Source: Fragilaria crotonensis (Eukaryota; Bacillariophyta; Fragilariophyceae; Fragilariales; Fragilariaceae). From it: DNA of 64,000 bases. Within the stretch, counting starts at the first letter, position 1, and every line of letters starts with the position of its first letter. Position numbers and translations under genes: made by a program. Where the stretch lies: assembly GCA_022925895.1 (NCBI GenBank), contig JAKSYS010000308.1:1-64000 (forward strand). The letters are read 5' to 3'. Under the pieces are notes generated by a model. That model worked only from the letters and a program-made list of their open reading frames with translations, was not told where the DNA came from and did no database searches. Below are positions 13,401-24,924 of the stretch, piece after piece.

Positions 13401-14507
13401 CGCGTACTGTTTATTATACGTCGATGATATTTTGATGGTACATCATGATGGTATTCGAGCCTTGCATGATATCGATCATTATTTCAAGACGAAACCGGGT
13501 TCCATAAGAGATCCAGAGTTCTACCTCGGAGCTAAGCTCCAAACGACTACATTACCGAACGGTGTACATGCTTGGGCTATGAGTTCAAGCAAATACGTTC
13601 AAGCCGCTGTCGCGATAGTCAAGGCTTATCATAGCAAGCACTACCCGACGCGACAATGGCTGAGGCGCGCGGCGGGACCTTTTCCGCTGAACTACTCGCC
13701 AGAGCTTGATACCACCCCGTGCTTAACGTGACGCAAGCGGCCTTCTATCAGACTCAAATAGGAGTTCTGCGCTGGTGCGTCGAACTTGGCAGAGTCGATA
13801 TCATTACAGAAGTGTCTGAGCTTGCCTCGTACCTTGCAATGCCACGGGAAGGACATTTGGAAGCCGTGTTCCATATATATGCATACCTCGAAAAGAAGCA
13901 TAATGCACGCATAGTTTTTGATCCGACGTATCCTGAGATAGACATCACAGTCTTCAAAGAATGCAACTGGAAGCGTTACTATGGGGACGTTACCGAAGCT
14001 ACGCCACCGAATGCGCCTGAACCTCGCGGTAAAGAAATTGACTTGCGCATGTTCGTCGACTCGGATCATGCTAATGACCAACGCACACGGCGCTCGCAAA
14101 CCGGGTTCCTCATTTATATGAACCTTGCGCCAATAACATGGTACTCAAAGCAACAATCAACAATTGAAACGAGCGTTTTTGGTGCGGAATTTGTGGCAAT
14201 GAAGCAAGGCATGGAAACGCTGCGAGGAATTCGTTACAAGTTGCGGATGATGGGGGCATCCTTATCCGGTCCTTCGTTCATCTACGGGGACAATATGTCC
14301 GTAATCCACAATACGCAACGACCAGAATTGACACTGAAGAAAAAGTCGAATGCTGTATGCTATCACGCGATTCGTGAAGCAGTTGCGATGGGAGAGTGTC
14401 TTACTGGGCACGTGTCTACGCACGACAATCCCGCTGATATTTGTACGAAAATCATACCCGGCGGTCAGAAGCAAGATCATCTGGTCGGGTTGATACTGTA
14501 TGACTAA
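10446..14507 (+). pseudogene. copia pol region: protease, integrase, RT, RNase H (fossil)
   Basis: Domains in order: aspartic protease near 10.5 kb (LDSHADQC); integrase core near 11.4-11.8 kb (IIMDGAREQT, then TPWSNAAEAAIRELK with the catalytic Asp and Glu positions); a chromodomain-like linker near 12.4-12.7 kb (ADMYVQRG); RT near 13.0-13.5 kb (ALYGLKSAG, LLYVDDILM); RNase H near 13.8-14.5 kb (DSDHAND, STIETSVFGAEFVA). The set is full-length in content but broken, so it is treated as a fossil. Confidence 0.85.
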
Positions 14508-14509
14508 AC

Positions 14510-16555
14510 CGATCACAGCTGATACCCCCTCATTGAGGTTTGCAGGTTTCATGATGGGTTCCCTTGTTTGCCAGATGGGCAAGCTAAATGTCACTGTGAT
14601 GGATACTGATTTGAATTATGAACAACAATGCCAATGCATACGAACTAATGCGTCTATTCTGCTATGGCTGGATTCACGAAGAGGATTCGCGAGGTAGAGC
14701 TCTACGTACTAGTACCACTATTTTTTTAGCGCTCGCATATTGAAAATTGATTTACACGCCAAATCACTTGCTTTTCATTCCATTGACCATGGCAGTGAAT
14801 ATCTCAACCAATTCTTGATATTCCGTGGAGCTTCTTGAAGCTACATCATCTCCTTGCTCTTCATGAGTGAAAGCACATTGAAGCTCCACAGAAAACGCAG
14901 TTTTGATAAATTCACGACCATTCCAATTTCTACTGATCACGCGCCAGGAGATGGCAGTAAAGGGGGAGCACCTTCTTCTCTTGTGATTCCAGAAACGTTG
15001 TCTGATGAAGAGAACAGTTACCAGCATGTTGCCCAATTGAGTGTTGGTGTCAGTCATACCAAATGTCACGAACCATGATGACGATGACAGTGGATCTTGG
15101 GATGGATCCAGATTCGAACCCTTAGAGCATCCCCACCCGAGGCGAACACGTGGTGAACTCCGTTTGGAACATTCTTGGAAGCATTTTCACCATTCCTACT
15201 TTTTCCTTTCAAAATAAGGACGGAAGAGGCTCACAGAATGTCACTCCTCGGAACTTTTGCTCCCAGACGTTGGATCAATTTGTTGGCTGTCGATGTGTCG
15301 ACCGATGGCTTGCTCTCACGACGTGACATGTGAAGTGCCATGAGTTGGGCATGCATTGCCTGGATACAGATGAAGGTCATAGCAGACTAACAGGGAAGAT
15401 GAATTTGATACTGTCACCGATGAAGCCTCTGTTGTTGGTGTGCTCCTTGATGGTGCTAGCAAGCAGCTCCAAACGTTTTGGCTACTAGAGCCCAATCCTG
15501 GTTCCATCGCTGGATCAATGCATCACGGCATCTCGTGATCTGTTGTCACTGCTAAGAGATAAGGAATCACCCATCATCATCCTGCAGGACTCGAGTCATG
15601 GACACCGCACGTGTGAGGAACTTCTTGACGCTGGGAGCCCTTCACTTGCATTTGTCACCCGACACGGCGGTGGTGCGCAAGTTTCGAGATTTTGCTGTAA
15701 AACCTATCCAGAAGTTGCCAATTCTCTGCCCATTCAAGTTCATGAATCGGGAGAGACAGAATTGGCTGATATATGTCAATATCAATTTGAATAACCGGAC
15801 TTCTTGGCCAGTATTCGATTTGTCAGGATATGTCAATGACCAGCCAAGATATCTCATACAAGATTGGCATGAACTACACAATCCTGCTGCCCAATACAAA
15901 CCTAATTGTCAACAACTTCAAATTGATTGGTGTTGATTGAAAGATCAAATGCTACTTTCTGAGTGGCTGCCTCACCCTGCCAAGAAATTTGAACGAATAT
16001 GCTACTATGGCACATCTCGGATGTATTTTGTTGGGTGCGGTCGCCTGCAATCATGTTGCGTACAATCATAATGCTGCTTTCTTTAAAGCAGACCTCACTA
16101 TATTTATCCAACAAGCCGGGCAATCAAGAGCATGGCGGATGAGATGGAATCACTTTGATTTCAGCATACCCTTTCTTGGTGTTCGACTGTGGGCTCATTC
16201 CTCCTGGTCATGACTCATGACTGCTCACCATCTTGTTGCCATTACCTTGCTTTGTTGGTGCAGATCTCGTCACGCTGGCGCTCACGTCGCGGGTTCTGAA
16301 ACTCTCGAACATTATATTGTACATCGACTAGACTAGCTACTTCTTCATTGCCACAGTTGGGGTCTATTTCGGCTAGATGAACAAAAGCTGCACTGACAAC
16401 CCGATTAGAATCACCAATTCAGTAGCTGTACCGTAACCTTGGTATACTTTTGACGTCGGAAATAAAAAAATTAATACTAGGCCTACGTAGAGCTACCTCG
16501 TGTACCCAAAATATGCATCCAGCCATAGCCTCATTAATTCGAGGGGACTTAAATA
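14510..16555. other. Long non-coding 3' part of the copia element
   Basis: About 2 kb between the end of RNase H and the right LTR, where copia elements usually have a few hundred bases. No domain was recognised in any frame. It may be a nested insertion that has lost recognisable ends, or captured flanking DNA. Confidence 0.4.
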
Positions 16556-16703
16556 TGCACACTGAGACAGTAGCGGTGCTACAGTACACGGTATCGAAGG
16601 TACAGTCACGCATTTTGCATATTGGTCCAACCGTAATCTGCTTAACGATGTTCGTTACCGTTTGTTTATACGATGCGCTATCATGTATGACCAATTTTAG
16701 TCA
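16556..16703 (+). repeat. 3' LTR of copia element
   Basis: 148 bp, TGCACACTGAG to TTTTAGTCA, the partner of 8254-8410. It is preceded by a purine-rich GAGGGGACTTAAA that fits a polypurine tract. Confidence 0.75.
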
Positions 16704-18182
16704 CACCCATGCTCGTGGGGTGGTGTTGCATCTAGATGAGCACGGACGCTTCGAACTTCGGCATTTTGGTGAAGTCGATTTGCGGCCTGAAATTGAAATT
16801 CCACGTGGAAGCATAATAAAAATGTACTTATTCCCATGTAAGCCCTACGCGACCAAAAACTCAGGATTGTCAAGAATTGCAAGATCTCGCACATCGACGC
16901 ACTTGAAACACACTGGCGGCCGATGATAAGGAGGAACAAATCAGTTGATGGTTGCTTGTTCTTATGCATCCAGCTCAAGGCAGATGATTGCTTGTCATCA
17001 ATGGATGCAGGTAGATTCTGCAAAATTGAGTTTGACAAACCCACCACTGACTGGTTGATAGATCAACTTCGTATTATTCGATTGCGGCTCCCATGTTCTT
17101 GTCACAAGAATTCGACATGACTAGGTGACATCAGATGGAGTTTTGGATCAAACTTCAATTGAGGACCGGCGGTCTCCTGTCTTTATTTTGACATGGAGTG
17201 TGAACAAAAGGATCTGCTCACGATGATGGCTGCACTTTTGCCGAGTGCCATGGTTCTCTTTTCTTTGAGGCCGTGCTCGTTGTTTTTGCAGAGGTAAGTC
17301 TTTTTTCATACTGTTTCATCTTGTCCTCCTGTTGCCTCTTACTCAACCTCTCTTTCAGACAGAAACTCATTCCTGAAAGTTAGTGGGAGTGGACAAAAAG
17401 ATTGCCAAGCACCCAATGGATTTTGACGATGCCCTTTGTCATGCTTTGTATAGAGGATATTTGCGCCACCAACCAGGCTGCAAAGTGCATCCAATTTGTG
17501 AATGACGAGAAGCCGAGGAGCATGATTGTAAAGTGTATTTCTTCATAATGCATTTCAAAGCAAGGGCTGGTGGGAGAGCAGGCAATTTCCAACTAAGCTC
17601 TCGGAAACTTGATGTCGTGTTCATGGGGGGAACCGGGAGTCTCCCTAGTGCTTGTCTGAAAGAAAGAAATTGCATGAAGTTTGAAGACATCCTGTAGCGG
17701 CAGTGTCGTGCTTTTCAAGCTGACTGGCACATTGTTTGCTGTCCTCTTTTGCTCGAACAAAGCGTCATGAATTTTTGTTGGTGAAGGACCATTTTGAACT
17801 GAGACCTTGGGGCGGAGTCTACTAGACAAATTGATCTACGATATGGTATCAATCATTGCTACTACTATCTGATGGTGCTAGAATAACGATTGAGTACTTT
17901 TAATGAACATAACGGAGCCTAAAAGCAAAATAGCCAAGTAGTTGGCAGTGGTGGTTGTGTTGGTGTCATCATGGTTGTTGATGAACGAGTAGATACGGAA
18001 TTTGAGTGCAAGGACTGAGATTAGCTCGAGAACTCGAGTAGAAAAAAATGCGCGCAGACAAATGAGTGCTCATGGCCGGCGATTTTCTTAAGCGAATTTA
18101 TTAAACATTGCCTATGGTTTATGGATGATGCATTTCGGAGAAGACGTTAAAAAAAGTGTCGAAATAGTGCTCATAACCAGAA
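16704..18182. other. Intergenic, nothing recognised
   Basis: About 1.5 kb of mixed-composition DNA with short frames only. No coding domain and no repeat terminus was identified. Confidence 0.4.
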
Positions 18183-18219
18183 ATCGGGACACCCTTTCAG
18201 AGCCCGAATGGTCTCTAGT
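18183..18219 (+). repeat. 37-nt repeat, partner of 8047-8083
   Basis: ATCGGGACACCCTTTCAGAG continuing to GGTCTCTAGT, inverted relative to the copy at 8047-8083 (35 of 37 identical). It sits just left of the G-rich array at 18.24 kb. Confidence 0.6.
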
Positions 18220-18239
18220 AGTCTCTACTAGTGCCTAGC

Positions 18240-18420
18240 AGAGTCCTGCACTGGGTACCCATACCCAGTACCCACCCAGTACCCACCCATACCCATGGAT
18301 AATGGGTGGGTATGGGCACGCCCAACCAGTGGGTGGGTGGGTATGGGTGGTCCAAACTCCACTGCGCAAATCGTGGGTGGGTAATGGGTGGTCTAACCTG
18401 CCCACACGAATCGACCATTG
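18240..18420. repeat. C/G-rich GGGT array, left side
   Basis: AGAGTCCTGCACTGGGTA is followed by TACCCACCC-type repeats that turn at about 18295 into GGGTGGGTATGGGTGG-type repeats, so the array is itself roughly palindromic. Runs of GGG at 1-4 nt spacing could form G-quadruplexes (inference). A related array in opposite orientation lies at 23355-23522. Confidence 0.7.
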
Positions 18421-18436
18421 GACACCAGTGCTCCAA

Positions 18437-18496
18437 GTATCCTGTATCCTGTATCCTGTATCCTGTATCCTGTATCCTGTATCCTGTATCCTGTAG
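18437..18496 (+). repeat. Heptanucleotide microsatellite (GTATCCT)n
   Basis: About eight near-perfect copies of the 7-mer GTATCCT in tandem. It abuts the G-rich array. Confidence 0.9.
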
Positions 18497-18539
18497 CTAG
18501 TAGCCATAGGATACTCCAGTACCATTTCCTAGTGTGCTG

Positions 18540-20450
18540 CGAGGCGCAAATCAATGTTGATTGTCACAATCCCCAATTTAATTCATATTCTGCGTTCAGA
18601 CTTGGAGTTGCAGAAAATAGTCCGATCAATGCTTCATTGGTGATATTGATGGCACCCTTGGATTGTATGTACTAAGCTTACTCATAGTAGACTAGTACAC
18701 AAATCAATGTGCCTCAATCCTAAAGAACATGTCCTGGATGCCAAATTCCTTTGTAAATGCAAAATGTGAGGGCTGAAATGGAGATGCAAAAACTGCTACT
18801 GTCAGGAATTATGAAGATTTTTTGGTCGTACTGACGGCAGCCATTGATTGCAATGGATATGCAACAAACTGATTGACTAGTGGGCAATTCAATGAGCAAT
18901 TTGCAACTATAGCACATTTGATGCTTTCCACTTAAATGGATGATATTCAGTAGGCAGACAGTGAGATAAAACAAAATTGTACTGGTGTGGGTTGCTTGGA
19001 GTGCATTGATTGTATTGCTTGATGGCATCCTTAGAAGTGCTTCACTTTCCAAGCTCATTGACTTCTTGAACAAGATTCAATGCATGATCCCAGAATGCAA
19101 TAAAAATACTACGCAGAAATTCTTGTTTTGGAAATGATAAACTAGCTGTCATGATGGTTTTTAAGTGTGTATTGGGTGTATTGACAGCACCCTTTGATTG
19201 TCAGTACTATCCATGCCCATCAACACTTGTTGAATTCAATGCACAAATCAACACTTTGGGTGTGGGATCCTAGTTAAACAGGTGCAAAATCTGTGGTCAA
19301 CCTGGGAATTGGAAAGTTTTGGTCAATATTTGTTGAGTTTTTATTGGTTGTGGTATTGATGAATTGATGACACCCATTGATGGTAACTGACTTCTGGTAA
19401 ACTCAGTGCACAAGCAAATCCACACTTGTTTACTTGGTGTAGGATCCGTGCTCAAATGCAAAAACTGCGGTCAGCTATGGGCATGGAGAAATTATTCTGC
19501 CATTGTTTGCTGTATTTTCTTCAGTTGTTTTGTTGACCCTTCTTGATTCTAACAACTTTCACTACAACTGACTGTTGCGCAAGCAAGTATGCAAAACCCC
19601 GGAGTTCACAACTTTTGCAGATTGGGGGTTCCCACTTCAATTCATATTCTGTGGTCAGACTTGGAGATGCGGAAGATGGTCCTGCCAAAGTCTCTTTCAG
19701 TTGCATTGGTGATAATCATGACACCCTTGAATTTTTCGTAGTGAGCTTACTTTTTGGTTGAATCACAAGGCGATGCACAGCCAAGCCCCAAATAAACAGG
19801 GTGCAGGATCCCCATTGCAATGAAAAATCTGAGGGCTGCATTGGAGATGCAGAACAAATCTTCTGTCAAGGATTGTTGAGGGTGTATCAGAAATGTTTTT
19901 GACACCCTAGGATTTTTGTAGTGAGCTTACTTATTGGTTGAAAGGCAAGTCAGTGCACAAGCCCCAAATATACAGGGTGCAGGGTCCCCATTGTAATGAA
20001 AAATCTGAGGGCTGCATTGGAGATGCAGAACAAATCTTCTGTCAAGGATTGTTAAGGGTGTATCAGAAATGTTTTTGACACCCTAGGTTTTTTTGTAGTG
20101 AGCTTACTTATTGGTTGAAAGACAAGTTAGTGCACAAGCCCCAAATATACAGGGTGCGGGACCCTTTGTAATGCAAAATCTGAGGGCTGAATAAAGATGC
20201 AGAAAAAATGTTCTGCCAGAGTTTGTCAAGTTTGCATTGATGATACCGACGGCATCCTTTGATTGGAGGGGTATATACCCATTGACTAGTGTGCAATTCA
20301 GTGGGTAATTTGCCACAATTGCCGATACAGGGTTTTTGATTAATGAATATTCTGCAGTCAGACATTAATATTCGCAGAATTGTACTGTTGTATTTTGTTG
20401 AGTGTGTATGGATTGTATTGATGGCATCCTGAGATCCTTTCAACCTTTTT
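18540..20450 (+). repeat. Diverged ~175-bp tandem units
   Basis: Roughly ten degenerate units share the same order of words: GTGCACAA..., GGGTGCAGGATCC, AATGCAAAATCTGAGGGCTG, GGAGATGCAGAA, TTCTGTCAAGGATTGTT, a TTGATGACACCC-type word, then GTAGTGAGCTTACTT. Units around 19.77-20.12 kb are nearly identical to each other, while units to the left are much more diverged, which fits growth by tandem duplication on the right side. No coding capacity is conserved between units, so this is non-coding satellite-like DNA. Confidence 0.7.
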
Positions 20451-21640
20451 TGCTCATTGACTTCTTGAAGATTCAATTATGATGCCAAAATGTGAACAAA
20501 AAAATACACAATAATGATCAATACTCAATCAATTTTGGATTTTTAAAAAATCAAAAACTGGCATTTACTCCATCATCAAATGCCTGAGACTCATTGGCTG
20601 AAGCTCCCGCAACAATATTCGCTTTGGGAGTTTGTGTTGGTGTTAGCGACATAAGTTAACGTGAAATTAAGGATGCGATCACATGTTAGCTACTAGTGTT
20701 GTAGTTACACAAATCAGAAGTACTTTATGTTCTGAGCTTGTCAGTTGCACTATAACAACCCTGGCATTGACTTTCGTTGCTGGAGCTTCTGTAAATGAGT
20801 CTCAGGCATTTGATGATGGAGTAAATGCCAGTTTTTGATTTTTTTAAATCCAAAATTGATTGAGTATTGATCATTATTGTGTAATTTTTTGTTCGCATTT
20901 TGGCATCATAATTGAATCTTCAAGAAGTCAATGAGCAAAAAAGGTTGAAAGGATCTCAGGATGCCATCAATACAATCCATACACACTCAACAAAATACAA
21001 CAGTACAATTCTGCGGAATATTAATGTCTGACTGCAGAATATTCATTAATCAAAAAACCCTGTATCGGCAATTGTGGCAAATTACCCACTGAATTGCACA
21101 CTAGTCAATGGGTATATATACCCACTCCAATCAAAGGATGCCGTCGGTATCATCAATGCAAACTTGACAAACTCTGGCAGAACATTTTTTCTGCATCTTT
21201 CATTCAGCCCTCAGATTTTGCATTACAAAGGGGTCCCCGCACCCTGTATATTTGGGGCTTGTGCACTAACTTGTCTTTCAACCAATAAGTAAGCTCACTA
21301 CAAAAAAAACCTAGGGTGTCAAAAACATTTCTGATACACCCTTAACAATCCTTGACAGAAGATTTGTTCTGCATCTCCAATGCAGCCCTCAGATTTTTCA
21401 TTACAATGGGGACCCTGCACCCTGTATATTTGGGGCTTGTGCACTGACTTGCCTTTCAACCAATAAGTAAGCTCACTACAAAAATCCTAGGTTGTCAAAA
21501 ACATTTCTGATACACCCTCAACAATCCTTGACAGAAGATTTGTTCTGCATCTCCAATGCAGCCCTCAGATTTTTCATTACAATGGGGACCCTGCACCCTG
21601 TATATTTGGGGCTTTTGCATTGACTATCATACTAGCTAGT
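19770..21640. repeat. Foldback element / large palindrome
   Basis: The sequence from about 19.8 to 20.63 kb returns as its reverse complement from about 20.79 to 21.63 kb, with a ~150-bp unpaired centre (about 20635-20785). The arms include the ~175-bp tandem units, which are mirrored. For example, GCCCCAAATATACAGGGTGC in the left arm faces its complement in the right, and TGCCTGAGACTCATT near 20581 faces AATGAGTCTCAGGCA near 20796. Arm identity is high, a few percent different by eye. This architecture (long arms made of internal repeats and a short loop) fits foldback-type DNA elements. No transposase is inside, so it would be non-autonomous. Confidence 0.75.
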
Positions 21641-23340
21641 CAGCATTGAATAAAGGGATACAAAAATCCATGGGTGGAACAGTGAGAAAACCTTTAAGAA
21701 TTATATTTTGCATCTCTAACTCAGACTTCAGATTATGCACGAACGCAACGTGTAGGAAAAAGACTGTGTACCGGTTACTGGTGTACTGAAATCGCTGAAC
21801 ACCGGTAGTAGACTACGGCACTACGGTAGTACACCAAGTACAATCATGATTACGATTTGCCAACAACTGAGTAAATTGATTTGACTTTACAACAATAAAA
21901 AATTGTACAAAAACCAGGACCATTTTGTAGTAGTAACTCAGAAGCCCTGATGGCATTAGATGTATTGCTACTACTAGCTACTAGTATGCAAAGTTTAGTA
22001 CCTAGTACTACATAGATAGGATGGGGGATCAGGAAGAGCACTGCCAAGTTCTAGTTTACCTGCTGCTACCGTAATGATTTTACTGTACTTCCATCAAATA
22101 CATTTAGCTGCTGTTTTTCTCTGTCTGCCAAAGCCAAGATATCTTCATCAGCAATCATGTCGACTCCACCAGTCAGATTCCGCGTCAGGCATTGTCATCG
22201 TTCTCCTCTTCAATCATCAGGTTCTGGCATGCAAGATTGTCTTCAGCAGCAGCCAGCAAGAAATGGAGATCCAAGATGTTGCAGCCACTTGCAGAATTGA
22301 GAACTTCTTGTTGTGTCCATTTTACGGAGAAGAAGAAGGTGCTTTGCATTAAAATGTATCGCAGTCCCTGTCTCAACCTTTGCAGCACCTAATCCGGGCA
22401 CACATAACTGTGCACATGTTTGGCAACTTGTGGTTTCTCTCTCGCCCACTTGCTCCAGCTACATTGCGGTGTACTGCAGACAGCAGGTGTTTGATTGAAC
22501 TGTAGTCAGAGTCGTCGGACAACATCCGCAGCTCTGACGGTTTCATCATTGTATCCTTGAAGTTGCAAAACATCTCTTCATTTGAATTGTCATGCTTGAC
22601 CTTGTAATGTAAGTGGCAAACTCACCGAACATTTTCTGATGACGGTCATCATTGCCATTTGCAAGACAAGCGAGAGCAATCTTGGCTTGTTGATTAATTG
22701 ACGGCTTCCCAGTTGAAGGAACTCTTCTCCAAATTCACCTGCAATCCTTGTCCGCCTCTCAGTATACATTGGATGAGTTGCCAAGGCAAGTGCATGTGCT
22801 TCTGTGTAGATGGTTGCAAGACAATGGTCTGTTAGAATTGTCATTCAAAACAATATCATCATTATTCAGGTTCAAGCCTTACTTGACAGCACCATCAAGC
22901 TTCTTCAGGTGATATTTTATTGCAACAAAGCAAGCATAACACAGACAAGGCAGAAGGTAGCATCCTTGCCTTCAAAATAGGTGGGACAGGAACTGATTGT
23001 TCGAAAAGGACTTCGAAAGCGGCGACGCCCTTCCAATACGCCGGATCTGCGACAAGCTGCTTCAGCTTGTGCAGCTTGTCACACATGTCGATGTCAAGAG
23101 AGGGAGTAAGGGGTTGCTGTTTGATGGACAGCACGTGCATAAAACATGTTTAACTTCTGCATTGCGTCTGCCTTGAGAGAATCAAAGTGTTGCCGACCAC
23201 CAGAAAAGAATGATGAAATATTTTACAGGTGTTGTAAACAGCGTCTATTAAACAGCAATTAAACAAACACATCCATAGTTATAGTTCGCGGAGTGCGTAC
23301 TACAGTGTGCTCTCGTGTTGTGTCGAACAGGGATTTTTAC
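21641..23340. other. Gene-poor, possible transposase relic
   Basis: About 1.7 kb without a supported gene. On the minus strand between about 22590 and 23140 two short frames (with ADPAYWKGVAAFEVLFEQ and RRTRIAGEFGEEFL) have the feel of a decayed hAT-type transposase, but no catalytic residues can be placed, so I do not annotate one. Confidence 0.3.
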
Positions 23341-23354
23341 GCGAGGACAACGGG

Positions 23355-23522
23355 TAGAATGGGTAATGGGTGGGTATGGGTACGACCTAGTGGGCGTGGG
23401 TGGGTAATGGGTGGTCCGAGCTCGACCGTGCGAAGAGTGGGTGGGTCATGGGTGGTCCAAGCCTGCGTACCGGCTCCCTTGGGTACCCATGGGCACAGGC
23501 GTCATACCCAGTGCAGGACTCT
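23355..23522. repeat. G-rich GGGT array, right side
   Basis: Repeats of GTGGGTGGGTAATGGGTGGTC type end in TACCCAGTGCAGGACTCT, the exact reverse complement of 18240-18257. With the left array this brackets the 18.24-23.52 kb block in inverted orientation. Confidence 0.7.
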
Positions 23523-23667
23523 GGTGCCTAGCACCTGGTGCTATCATACTGGCTACTGGTAGTACTTTTACTGACGGTGCCAGACCACACCTCACACACA
23601 CGTCTTCTGAATCTGGCACGACTCCGATCTACTAGCTCTCTAGTAGTGTAGTGTAGGAGTACAGCAT

Positions 23668-23714
23668 GAATTCGCGGACCGAATCTGAGTCGGGCATGAT
23701 GAGTAGGCACGACT
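23668..23714 (+). promoter_or_regulatory. Conserved upstream block of DUF6824-type gene 2
   Basis: GAATTCG, AATCTGAGTCGGGCATGATG and CACGACT in the order seen before the other three copies, ending 184 nt before the ATG. Confidence 0.5.
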
Positions 23715-23898
23715 GTTGGTATCGGTAGTACCTTGTACAGTATCATATGGGTTTACGTAGAAGGAGCTGTGCGCTTTACCCGGCTTATGGAACCCTCAAG
23801 AGGCGTTCGCTCCTCAAACATCACACTGATGAACCATAAACAACACCTATAACCGACCTTTGCAAGGATCACATAACCTTATCATACACCATTTATCA

Positions 23899-24924
23899 AT
23901 GGGAATCAAAACCCCTACTCCTCCAATTGCTGACGAATCCATGATCCTTCCATCATTGAACTGGTCGGCCCCGATGGAGACTGCTTGTTTGAGTAGTAAC
24001 TATCAGGATGAAACAGAACGCATTTCCAGCGGCGCATGGTTAATGAAGCTCATGGATGAGATCGACGAACCTGATCCGCCTCATCCATCTGTATTTGACT
24101 ACTTCGACTACTTCGACGGGGAAGGTCTTGAACGTCAGTCTACAGCAGACAACTCTCGCAAGTATTCGATTACCCGAGTTGGTGCATCCGAATCTACAGC
24201 AGTGGCTGATGACACCCAACGGGTTCGACTCTCATCGATGGCAACAGCCTTCAGCGTTGTGGAAGTAGTTCCCCTTGTGAACATTGATCGAGGGCAATCT
24301 CGTGAATCCCCTTACCGGGAATCTTCTTTCTCAGCCGCAAGTGTCATCCTTCCGCAAGTGAGGAGCCCCGCTACTACTGATGCTACTGCTACTGCTACTG
24401 CTACTGCTACTGCTACTGCTACTGCTACTGCTACTGCTACTGCTACTGCTACTGCTACTGCTACTGCTACTGCTACTGCTACTGCAGTTACCGACGAGGA
24501 GCAGGCGTCGCGGAAACGCAAAGTCACCTCGAACAAACCGGTGAAGCGCAGGAAGCGAGCTCTGAACGATCCTCTCCCACAAAGGGCGCCTCCACCAAAC
24601 TACGATCGCTTTGTTGGGGAGGAGGACATTGGCGATGACGACATTTTGAAAGGACGTGGAGGACAATCTAATCATCACGTGGGCAACAGAAAGTTTCGTA
24701 AGATAATTGCAGATATGAAGGGGACGTATAAGAAAATGCACCTCAAGACGGACAAGACAGCCCTCTCCAGAGGCATTGTGGAGTATATCCAAACAAAGGG
24801 TGGACGGTTTCTCACCAAGGCAACAAATGGTCAGGTCGGCTGGAGAGTAATGACCAAGGAGGAATCGCAAAAGAAGACCAGTCAAGCCCTGCGAGAAACC
24901 GAAAAACTCACATGGACACGTTGA
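23899..24924 (+). CDS. DUF6824-type domain protein, copy 2
   Basis: 341 residues from MGIKTPTPPIADESM. Layout as in copy 1: an acidic N-terminal part with a PHPSVFDYFDYFD motif, a low-complexity middle, a basic cluster (SRKRKVTSNKPVKRRKR), then the C-terminal domain DDDILKGRGGQSNHHVGNRK to GGRFLTKATNGQVGWRVM. The middle differs from copy 1: it holds about 18 Thr-Ala dipeptides encoded by a hexamer microsatellite (about 24379-24485). The domain is intact and the frame open throughout, so I expect a functional gene. Function unknown; nuclear location is inferred from the basic cluster. The 3' flank (to ~25.2 kb) resembles that of copy 1. Confidence 0.85.
   Translation: MGIKTPTPPIADESMILPSLNWSAPMETACLSSNYQDETERISSGAWLMKLMDEIDEPDPPHPSVFDYFDYFDGEGLERQSTADNSRKYSITRVGASESTAVADDTQRVRLSSMATAFSVVEVVPLVNIDRGQSRESPYRESSFSAASVILPQVRSPATTDATATATATATATATATATATATATATATATATATAVTDEEQASRKRKVTSNKPVKRRKRALNDPLPQRAPPPNYDRFVGEEDIGDDDILKGRGGQSNHHVGNRKFRKIIADMKGTYKKMHLKTDKTALSRGIVEYIQTKGGRFLTKATNGQVGWRVMTKEESQKKTSQALRETEKLTWTR
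24379..24485 (+). repeat. In-frame (GCTACT)n microsatellite
   Basis: About 18 tandem copies of the hexamer, read as alternating Ala and Thr in DUF6824-type copy 2. The corresponding place in copy 3 also encodes an Ala-Thr tract, but with other codons. Confidence 0.95.

Larger units (their letters stand above)
8254..16703 (+). mobile_element. Broken Ty1/copia LTR retrotransposon
   Basis: Bounded by two direct repeats of 157 bp (8254-8410) and 148 bp (16556-16703), each starting TG and ending CA. Directly after the left repeat, TTATCAGACC resembles the initiator-Met-tRNA primer-binding site common in copia elements. A purine-rich GAGGGGA lies before the right one. Inside, in copia order, are a gag-like region (~8.9-10.4 kb), a protease with DSHADQC, an integrase, a reverse transcriptase with YVDD and an RNase H (DSDHAND). 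The order integrase before RT defines Ty1/copia, and the DSHAD protease form is familiar from stramenopile elements. The LTRs differ by about three substitutions and one ~10-bp indel, suggesting a fairly young insertion, yet the coding part is broken in roughly four to six places. No clear target-site duplication is visible. The ~2 kb between RNase H and the right LTR is unusually long and non-coding. Confidence 0.85.

Noticed and set aside
22590-23140. hAT-type transposase relic
   Set aside because: Only a loose resemblance in two short frames; no catalytic or dimerisation motif can be placed.
24331-24885. Minus-strand frame with a long poly-Ser run opposite DUF6824-type copy 2
   Set aside because: The Ser run is the complement of the GCTACT microsatellite; the plus strand carries the conserved domain.
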